From contig JAUVDZ010000069.1 of NCBI GenBank assembly GCA_030595015.1, positions 1 through 6,453 of the forward strand: a DNA stretch of 6,453 nucleotides, read 5' to 3'. A program made the translations under genes and the position numbers. Source of the stretch: Candidatus Peregrinibacteria bacterium. Lineage in GTDB: Bacteria; Patescibacteriota; Gracilibacteria; UBA1369; PNNO01. How positions within the stretch are numbered: position 1 is the first letter of the stretch; every line of letters starts with the position of its first letter. The notes beneath the pieces were generated by a model. That model made no database searches. It worked only from the letters and a program-made list of their open reading frames with translations, and was not told the origin of the DNA. Shown here piece after piece: positions 1 to 4,836 of this stretch.

Positions 1-14
1 AGTATCAGGATAAA

Positions 15-227
15 ATGAAAGAACTGAAAGCAACTGAAAATCTATCAAACCTTGAACTTGTTGATGAAAATGGCCGACCCCTTAGTATTAAAGAAAATAG
101 AGATCGTTTAAGTAAGCGAAAAAGAAAAGCAGTACTTGATAGAGCAAAGAGAGTAAAATCATCTGCAAAAAGAGAAGATGTCATTAACGCAGCTGAAAAA
201 TCTCTTGAAGAAGAACTCGCCGCTTAA
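15..227 (+). CDS. Small charged hypothetical protein, or C-terminal end of a longer one
   Basis: I do not recognise this protein. Read from the ATG at 15 it is 70 residues, ending in TAA. It is very rich in Lys, Arg and Glu, has no hydrophobic segment, and looks mostly helical, with a basic middle (SKRKRKAVLDRAKR, about residues 33-46) and an acidic end. A cytoplasmic helical tail or a small nucleic-acid-binding protein would both fit, but neither is shown. The frame is open to the left edge (codons for Y, Q, D, K precede the ATG), so this may be the end of a longer gene. Against that, AGGA at 7-10 could be a ribosome binding site, though only 4 nt from the ATG. The downstream methyltransferase gene begins 26 bp later on the same strand, so the two may be co-transcribed. 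I am fairly sure it is coding and unsure of its true start. Confidence 0.6.
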   Translation: MKELKATENLSNLELVDENGRPLSIKENRDRLSKRKRKAVLDRAKRVKSSAKREDVINAAEKSLEEELAA

Positions 228-253
228 GCTTCTCTTCTAATTTTGGCTTTTTT

Positions 254-814
254 GTGCTAAAATATAAAGAAATTAAATATTTTATTATGTCGATTTTAGT
301 TTACTTATTAATTTTAGGAATAACACTTTTGTACATATCTACGGCTCTTGTAAGTTTAATCCTAAGAGTTCCGTACGTTCCTACAAAAAAATCTGTTATG
401 CACAAAATTATGAAAGAAGCGAAAATTAAAAAAGGTGAAACTTTCTTAGATCTAGGATGTGGGGATGGAAGAATGCTTATAGAAGCAGAAAAACAAAACC
501 AAATTAATGCAGAAGGATATGAAATCGCACCAATGATTTACTTAATGGCTATACTTAGAAAATTTGCAAATAAATCAAAAGCTAAAATTCATTTTAAAAA
601 CTTCTTTAAAGAAAATTTAGAACATGCAGATGTAATCTTTTGTTATTTAATGCCACACGAACTTGCTCGATTAGCTAAAAAAATGAAAAAAGAATGTAAA
701 AAAGGTACGCGCATCATTAGTAACACTTTTCAAATAAAAGGCTTAAAGCCTGTAAAAATAATCAAAAAAGATGAAAAAACAAAAACACCAACACTCTACT
801 TCTACAAAATATAA
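254..814 (+). CDS. Membrane-anchored class I SAM-dependent methyltransferase, FAM173-like (copy 1)
   Basis: A predicted methyltransferase of 186 residues using S-adenosylmethionine. A hydrophobic N-terminus (about residues 9-37) should anchor it in the membrane. It is followed by the short motif PYVPT (40-44), a Rossmann-fold motif I FLDLGCGDGR (64-73), and the acidic motif II GYE (88-90) expected to hold the SAM ribose. A short C-terminal half ends in LYFYKI. Transmembrane segment, P-x-V-P-T, GxGDGR and GYE in this order is the layout of the FAM173 family, whose mitochondrial members methylate lysines of membrane proteins (adenine nucleotide translocase, ATP synthase c subunit). The substrate here is unknown. 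The start is uncertain: GTG at 254 follows a T-run with no Shine-Dalgarno, and ATG at 287 would also keep the membrane segment. The 3' end overlaps the next gene, a paralogue, by 44 bp. Methyltransferase: sure. FAM173 relationship: inferred from motif layout. Confidence 0.85.
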   Translation: MLKYKEIKYFIMSILVYLLILGITLLYISTALVSLILRVPYVPTKKSVMHKIMKEAKIKKGETFLDLGCGDGRMLIEAEKQNQINAEGYEIAPMIYLMAILRKFANKSKAKIHFKNFFKENLEHADVIFCYLMPHELARLAKKMKKECKKGTRIISNTFQIKGLKPVKIIKKDEKTKTPTLYFYKI

Positions 815-1424
815 AATTTTAGATTTTATTGCATACTTAGGAATCACTTTTATTACATTTGTGATTTTTTATCTACTAATCCCGCAAAAACCAAGCTTAT
901 TGCAGGTTATATTATTATTTTTATTAATGATTCCTACTGTAATTGCCTTGGTTGCCGGAGCTCCATTTGTTCCAACTCCAATGAGAGGCGCAGAAAAAGT
1001 TTTAAAAATTGCTGGAGTTAAAAAAGGAGATACAGTAGTTGATATTGGATGTGGAGATGGAAGATTTTGTTATCTTGCAGCAAATAAATTTGGTGCAAAT
1101 TCAACAGGTTATGAGCTTTCTCCATTAGTTTGGCTTTGGGCTAAGATAAGGCAATTATTCTGGAAATCAAAAGCTAAAATTAAATTCGGAGACTTTAGAA
1201 TGCATGATCTTTCTACAGCAAATCACATTGTTGCTTACATGCTTCCTGACACTCTTATTAAATTTATTCCTAAATTTGAAAAAGAATTAAAACCTGGTTC
1301 TCGAATCACTTCTTATGCATTTAAAATTGGTGATTGGGTTCCGATTCATCTAGAACCTGCGGACAAGGAGAAAAACCTTTCGAAAATTTGGGTATATGAA
1401 ATTGGGAAACAATATGGCGAGTAA
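771..1424 (+). CDS. Membrane-anchored class I SAM-dependent methyltransferase, FAM173-like (copy 2)
   Basis: The second methyltransferase of the tandem pair, 217 residues. It has two predicted membrane segments (about 14-37 and 43-63), then PFVPTP (65-70), motif I VVDIGCGDGR (89-98), TGYE (112-115), and a C-terminal region with KELKPGSRI (171-179) that resembles the E-L-x-P-G-x-R stretch of FAM173 enzymes. It aligns along its catalytic part with the gene before it, including an identical KSKAKI, but has a longer N-terminus with an extra membrane helix. The ATG at 771 lies inside the previous gene; there is no earlier convincing start and the next Met (residue 53) would remove the first helix. 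Translation is probably coupled to copy 1. The last 75 bp overlap the convergent comEC gene. The overlap is credible because homology to copy 1 continues to YEI at residues 209-211, well inside it. Substrate unknown; a lysine of a membrane protein is a guess from the family. Confidence 0.87.
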   Translation: MKKQKHQHSTSTKYKILDFIAYLGITFITFVIFYLLIPQKPSLLQVILLFLLMIPTVIALVAGAPFVPTPMRGAEKVLKIAGVKKGDTVVDIGCGDGRFCYLAANKFGANSTGYELSPLVWLWAKIRQLFWKSKAKIKFGDFRMHDLSTANHIVAYMLPDTLIKFIPKFEKELKPGSRITSYAFKIGDWVPIHLEPADKEKNLSKIWVYEIGKQYGE

Positions 1425-2819
1425 ATAGTATCCAAAAAGCCAAAGAAAAGTGAACCAAGGTGTTTCAAATGAAGCAAATGGTAAGTTTGCTAGTACCTCG
1501 GTTACTTTTATTATGTATTTTAAAACTAACCAAGCAGGAAAAATTATCACATACCCCAAATCAAACCATAAATAACTTACAATCACTCCAAAAAATCCAA
1601 ATAACATAGCAAACGGAATAAATGGCACAACCAAAACATTCGCAACCGGTGAAATTAATGAAAGTCTTTTAAAATGATATAAAATTACAGGCAAAGCAAA
1701 GATCTGCGCACTAAAAGTCATTGCAAAAGCTTCGCGCAATCCAAAGCTATCAGGCAAAAACTTAAAAAACTTTTCTAAATGATTTCCAGTCAAAATAAGT
1801 CCCATAGTTGCAAGAAAAGAGAGCTGAAATCCAACATCATATAAAAGTGTAAAAGGATTCATGCACGTCATAACAAATGCTGACATCAATAAAGCATTCA
1901 TAATTTGCGATTGCCTTCCAAACCATAAAGCAATTACTGCAATCACTCCCATGATTGAAGCCCTTACTACAGCCGCAGAAGCTCCAACAAACAAAGTAAA
2001 AATCACAATAAATACAATTATTATTGGAATTTTTACATTACGCGCGACATTTTTAAAAAGACCTGAAATCAAAATTATTATTAATGAAATATTGTAACCG
2101 GAAATCGCAATTATATGAGTTAAGCCAGTTAAATTAAAATTCTGCATAAGATCTTCAGGAATTCCTTTTCGAGATCCAGTTAAAAGACCTGCTTCAAAAC
2201 TAGCCATTGGTTCTGGCACCAATTTATTAAGCTGGCCCTCAAATTCCTTTTTTAAATTAAACAAAAATGCAAAAACAAAGCTCCCCTTTCCTGAATCCAA
2301 CTTTGAAACCCTTGGATAATACATAACCGAATAAACCTGAAACAAAGATAAATAATTTTTATAAGAAAAAGTATCAAACTCCATTGGTTCAACTAAACGA
2401 CCTTTAACCTCAATCAAATCTCCATATTCAAACTCAGGATATAAGTCCATTGAAAAAAGAAATCGCCCTTCAACTTCACGCCAGGCATCCCCAATCAAAA
2501 TTTCGCTCGTTTTCACTATATAATTAGCCTTAGTCCTTCTTCTGTCCGGATTTTCAATAATAACTCCTCTAATCGATCTAAATTTATCTTCATTTTGATA
2601 AAAATGGATTGAATCTTCATCTACAGAAGGAAAAGCAAAGAAAATCCGACACAATCCAAGCCCAAAAAATAAAACCGCAACTAAATATATTCGTTTTTTA
2701 AGAAAAACCAAACATGCAACCAAACCCAATACACCCAAAATTTCCAAGGGGATTTTATCAAAAATAAATACTCCCCCTAAAAAACTAATGATACAAATTT
2801 TAATTAGAAAACTCCTCAT
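1350..2819 (-). CDS. comEC: ComEC/Rec2-family competence protein, short form without metallo-beta-lactamase domain
   Basis: ComEC forms the inner-membrane channel that carries single-stranded DNA into the cytoplasm in natural transformation. The 489-residue product has hydrophobic helices at about 1-63, then a DUF4131/OB-like soluble part (about 80-175, with EYGDLIEVKGRL at 131-142), and then the polytopic Competence domain (about 205-470). Diagnostic motifs are GLTHIIAISGYNISL (232-246), VRASIMG (285-291), DVGFQLSFLATMG (328-340) and PVANVLVVPF (391-400). Bacillus-type ComEC is much longer because of a C-terminal metallo-beta-lactamase-like domain. Here the protein stops shortly after the membrane part, at a TAG. 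The start is ATG with a weak AGG eight bases upstream. It overlaps the convergent methyltransferase gene by 75 bp and is divergent from a TrmB-type regulator. Family assignment is secure; transport activity is inferred from it. Confidence 0.93.
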   Translation of the reverse strand: MRSFLIKICIISFLGGVFIFDKIPLEILGVLGLVACLVFLKKRIYLVAVLFFGLGLCRIFFAFPSVDEDSIHFYQNEDKFRSIRGVIIENPDRRRTKANYIVKTSEILIGDAWREVEGRFLFSMDLYPEFEYGDLIEVKGRLVEPMEFDTFSYKNYLSLFQVYSVMYYPRVSKLDSGKGSFVFAFLFNLKKEFEGQLNKLVPEPMASFEAGLLTGSRKGIPEDLMQNFNLTGLTHIIAISGYNISLIIILISGLFKNVARNVKIPIIIVFIVIFTLFVGASAAVVRASIMGVIAVIALWFGRQSQIMNALLMSAFVMTCMNPFTLLYDVGFQLSFLATMGLILTGNHLEKFFKFLPDSFGLREAFAMTFSAQIFALPVILYHFKRLSLISPVANVLVVPFIPFAMLFGFFGVIVSYLWFDLGYVIIFPAWLVLKYIIKVTEVLANLPFASFETPWFTFLWLFGYYLLAILFPNFIYPNFRKVFLLVRRF

Positions 2820-2881
2820 GTTAACAACCTACAGACAAGTTATTAACGTTTCTTAAACAAAAATTAAAATTTTTATGAAGG

Positions 2882-2906
2882 GGTGTTGGGGTTTTATAAC
2901 AACACC
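2882..2906. repeat. Perfect 7-bp inverted repeat between comEC and the regulator gene
   Basis: GGTGTTG at 2882-2888 and its exact complement CAACACC at 2900-2906 are separated by 11 bases. The half-site centres are 18 bp apart, not far from two helical turns, so a dimeric regulator could bind one face. If transcribed, it would fold as a hairpin with an 11-nt loop and no T-run, so it is not a terminator. It lies in the divergent comEC/regulator control region if the regulator starts at 2974. Its GC-rich arms stand out from the AT-rich surroundings. Operator function is inference. Confidence 0.45.
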
Positions 2907-2912
2907 ACGTGC

Positions 2913-2940
2913 TTTACAAAAAGTCAAATCTGTATTTAAA
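2913..2940 (+). promoter_or_regulatory. Weak candidate promoter for the TrmB-type regulator
   Basis: TTTACA at 2913-2918 (five of six matches to TTGACA) is followed after 16 bases by TTTAAA at 2935-2940 (four of six matches to TATAAT). Transcription would start near 2947, leaving a leader of about 27 nt before the ATG at 2974. The left arm of an 8-bp inverted repeat falls in the spacer and the right arm in the leader, an arrangement that would suit autoregulation. In DNA this AT-rich such matches arise easily by chance, so this is a suggestion only. Confidence 0.25.
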
Positions 2941-2964
2941 TCATATCTTACGCAAAATTTGACT
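2922..2964. repeat. 8-bp inverted repeat just upstream of the regulator start
   Basis: AGTCAAAT at 2922-2929 and its exact complement ATTTGACT at 2957-2964 are separated by 27 bases. The right arm ends 9 bp before the preferred ATG at 2974. Centre-to-centre distance is 35 bp, so the two arms could be separate half-sites or anchors of a loop rather than one compact operator. Position next to a TrmB-family gene makes autoregulation a reasonable guess; nothing in the sequence proves it. Confidence 0.4.
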
Positions 2965-2973
2965 AAATCAAAA

Positions 2974-3687
2974 ATGTATAGTTTAATAAGAATCCTACAA
3001 CAAATCGGTTTAACAGAAAAAGAATCTAAAGCTTATATTGTAAGCTTAAAGATTGGCACAAACCCAGCAAGCACAATTGCAAAACATGCAAACCTAAATC
3101 GCTGCACCTGCTACTCAATTTTAGAATCTTTGATTGAAAAAGGCTTAATCCTTCAACACGAAAAAAATAAAATTAGATATTTTACTGCAGTAGAGCCAAG
3201 ATATCTTCTAAATTATGTCGAAGATAAAAAACGCATGCTTTCGCATTATAAAAATGCAATTGATGAACACTTACCAGAACTTGAATCATTAAAAGGAGAA
3301 TACAAAGAAATTCCAAATGTTAAATCCTATGTTGGCAGAGATGCCTTAGAAAAGATATATAAAGAGATAATAAAAGAACCATCTCTTTGGATTTGGGCAG
3401 AATCATCGCGAAATCATCATAGATTTTTCAGAAAAGCTTTGCCTGACTATTTAAACAAATATAAATCAGTTAATTTAATTCTAAATAATAAAAATCTATT
3501 AGAAAAACATCATATTACCAATAGTAATGAAATAGAAAACCTAATTCCTCTAAAACCTCTTCAGTGCATTGGCAAAGATCATGTTTTCATAATATCTACA
3601 GCAGAAAATTACGCTGTAGAGATCTCAAATTCAGATATCGTCAATCAATTCAGGACTCAATTTGAAAAAGCCTGGAAAACAAAGTAG
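2974..3687 (+). CDS. TrmB-family winged-helix transcriptional regulator
   Basis: A DNA-binding regulator of 237 residues from the ATG at 2974. The N-terminal winged helix-turn-helix (about 1-75) begins with LIRILQQIGLTEKESKAYI, typical of TrmB proteins, and continues through TIAKHANLNRCTCYSILESL (recognition-helix region) to the wing KNKIRYFTAVEP. A helical linker (about 80-110) leads to a C-terminal domain (about 114-237, beginning VKSYVGRDALEKIYKEI) like the effector or PLD-like domain of TrmB relatives. TrmB was first described as an archaeal sugar-uptake regulator, but the family is common in Patescibacteria; the ligand here is unknown. The frame is open to an ATG at 2875, which would add 33 residues. 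I prefer 2974 because the HTH starts right after it and the upstream stretch carries two inverted repeats. Neither start has a clear ribosome binding site. It is divergent from comEC and ends in TAG at a terminator hairpin. Confidence 0.85.
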   Translation: MYSLIRILQQIGLTEKESKAYIVSLKIGTNPASTIAKHANLNRCTCYSILESLIEKGLILQHEKNKIRYFTAVEPRYLLNYVEDKKRMLSHYKNAIDEHLPELESLKGEYKEIPNVKSYVGRDALEKIYKEIIKEPSLWIWAESSRNHHRFFRKALPDYLNKYKSVNLILNNKNLLEKHHITNSNEIENLIPLKPLQCIGKDHVFIISTAENYAVEISNSDIVNQFRTQFEKAWKTK

Positions 3688-3718
3688 CCCCCAGCAATTA
3701 AGCTAAGGGCTCTTTATT
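3686..3718. terminator. Bidirectional hairpin terminator between convergent genes
   Basis: AGCCC (3686-3690) pairs with GGGCT (3707-3711), and AGC (3693-3695) with GCT (3702-3704), around a six-base loop. In the + transcript the two halves are separated by an A/C internal loop, and CUUUAUUU follows. In the - transcript the same positions become U-G wobbles, giving an unbroken 10-bp stem followed by ACUUUGUUUU. It therefore serves both the regulator gene (its TAG lies within the stem) and the convergent lipoprotein gene, and should be more stable for the latter. Confidence 0.7.
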
Positions 3719-3727
3719 TAAAACATT

Positions 3728-4714
3728 TTATTGAACATCAAGTTCTTCAAATTCTTTCATCATTGCTTCAAATTCCTCATCAGACAAAGCACCTTCATCC
3801 TCAAACATCATTGAATCATCAAAGCTTCCTGCTCCTCCCATCATTCCTCCGAATAATAAAGCTCCCATGTCTTCTTCAGTGAATTCAACTTCAGCTGTTG
3901 GAGTTTCCACTTTGTTAGATCGAGTAGGATTTAATTTAATTTGCATTTCAACAGTCCCATTCATTTCAGGATCATTTAGTGTCATATTTCCACCAAATCC
4001 AGTAATAACTTTTTCATTTACTGCAACGTAAACATCACCTTTTATTGTAGCTGCTGCAAAAAATTCTTCCGCATCATCACTAGGGACATCACCCATCATT
4101 GCAAGAATTAATTCTTCATCAATATCAGCAGTAAAGTGATAACTGTTAAGTCCTAAAATATCTGTAGTTCCAACGTATTCAATATTTTTAAATGGAAGAG
4201 GGTCACCTTCATCGTAATCAACATCAGCATATCCTGATTCAACTACTTCTTCAGAAGTCATAAATGAAGCTTCAACCCATTTACCTAGATATTCTTCTAA
4301 CATTAATTCAACTAATTCCTGACTCTCTGCATCAGAAACAGTGATTTTCCCTATTTTAAAGAATACTCCATCTTCATTTGCTCTAACTTCTAAATCTGCC
4401 TTAACGCTGTCTCCGTTCATATCAGCGTCTATCGAAAGAGTCATAAGCATTGAAGAATCTGCTGTATTTGTAGAACCAGCAAGTCTTACATTTCCATTTA
4501 GAGAATTTTGTTCTCCATCTACTTCACCTGAAAGATCAGCATTTGCTGTGATCTCATAAACAGATTCAGTGATTTCCCCTTGGTTCAGAAGTGCCTCTGT
4601 AATAACATCTTCTGGAGATTGCCCTGCAGGTAAACCTGCCTGACTACACCCTGTAAACGCAAGAATAGAAGCTGCAAGTACAAAAACCACAGCTTTTCCA
4701 AACATTTTGTTCAT
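3728..4714 (-). CDS. Acidic secreted lipoprotein, possibly LppX/LolA-like fold
   Basis: A 328-residue predicted lipoprotein. The signal peptide (1-22) has a basic start, a hydrophobic core (VVFVLAASILAF) and a lipobox FTGC with Cys23 as the lipidated residue; Phe at -3 is a little unusual. The mature part is rich in Asp and Glu and alternates polar and hydrophobic residues in likely beta-strands (about 52-125 and 175-280), with segments such as DGVFFKIGKI (115-124) and KGDVYVAVNEKVITGF (225-240). This suggests a LppX/LprG/LolA-type half-barrel that might bind lipid, but that is a fold guess without a diagnostic motif. The C-terminus is Gly/Met-rich and then strongly acidic (about 284-328). 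ATG at 4714 is chosen; Met4 is an alternative, and there is no Shine-Dalgarno. A near-consensus promoter with an overlapping palindrome lies upstream, and a terminator hairpin downstream. It is divergent from an SLH surface protein, which fits a cell-envelope role. Confidence 0.85.
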   Translation of the reverse strand: MNKMFGKAVVFVLAASILAFTGCSQAGLPAGQSPEDVITEALLNQGEITESVYEITANADLSGEVDGEQNSLNGNVRLAGSTNTADSSMLMTLSIDADMNGDSVKADLEVRANEDGVFFKIGKITVSDAESQELVELMLEEYLGKWVEASFMTSEEVVESGYADVDYDEGDPLPFKNIEYVGTTDILGLNSYHFTADIDEELILAMMGDVPSDDAEEFFAAATIKGDVYVAVNEKVITGFGGNMTLNDPEMNGTVEMQIKLNPTRSNKVETPTAEVEFTEEDMGALLFGGMMGGAGSFDDSMMFEDEGALSDEEFEAMMKEFEELDVQ

Positions 4715-4731
4715 ATTAAAAAGGTTAATAA

Positions 4732-4745
4732 TTGATAACTATCAA
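4732..4745. promoter_or_regulatory. Perfect 14-bp palindrome, candidate operator at the lipoprotein transcription start
   Basis: TTGATAACTATCAA consists of TTGATA (4732-4737) and its exact complement TATCAA (4740-4745) around two central bases. It abuts the -10 box (4746-4751) of the lipoprotein promoter and covers the expected start near 4739, where a bound repressor would block initiation. Seen: the palindrome and its position. Inferred: operator function. The regulator is unknown. Confidence 0.5.
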
Positions 4746-4774
4746 ATTGTAATAAAAAGCCCTATCTATGTCAA
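4746..4774 (-). promoter_or_regulatory. Sigma70-type promoter of the lipoprotein gene
   Basis: On the minus strand, TTGACA (4774 to 4769, a perfect -35) is followed by exactly 17 bases and then TACAAT (4751 to 4746, five of six -10 matches). The predicted start near 4739 gives a leader of about 25 nt before the ATG at 4714, with no Shine-Dalgarno in it. This is the best promoter in the window. Confidence 0.75.
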
Positions 4775-4807
4775 AGTAGATTACTTTCCTAAAACACGAA
4801 AAAAGCG

Positions 4808-4813
4808 TATTAT
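4808..4813 (+). promoter_or_regulatory. Possible -10 element for the SLH protein gene
   Basis: TATTAT at 4808-4813 lies 23 bp before the ATG at 4837. No convincing -35 box sits 16-18 bp upstream (TTTCCT at 4785-4790 matches poorly). It is listed only as the best candidate for the rightward gene within the 122-bp divergent control region. Confidence 0.25.
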
Positions 4814-4836
4814 ATTTCAGTGCTTAAATCCAAAAT

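Noticed and set aside
222..253. GCTTAAGC palindrome followed by T-runs as a terminator of the first gene
   Set aside because: The palindrome has no loop and is separated from the T6 run by 16 bases with no stable stem; pairing of AAGC with GGCTT is too short.
1861..2097. 78-residue open frame on the + strand
   Set aside because: It lies wholly within comEC on the other strand, where the Competence-domain motifs are clear; its translation resembles nothing.
2959..2987. TTGACT, 17 bp, TTTAAT promoter-like match
   Set aside because: It would start transcription inside the regulator's helix-turn-helix coding region, with no usable later start; TTGACT is also one arm of the inverted repeat. Probably chance in AT-rich DNA.
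4341..4559. 72-residue open frame on the + strand
   Set aside because: It is antisense to the lipoprotein gene, which has a signal peptide, promoter and terminator.
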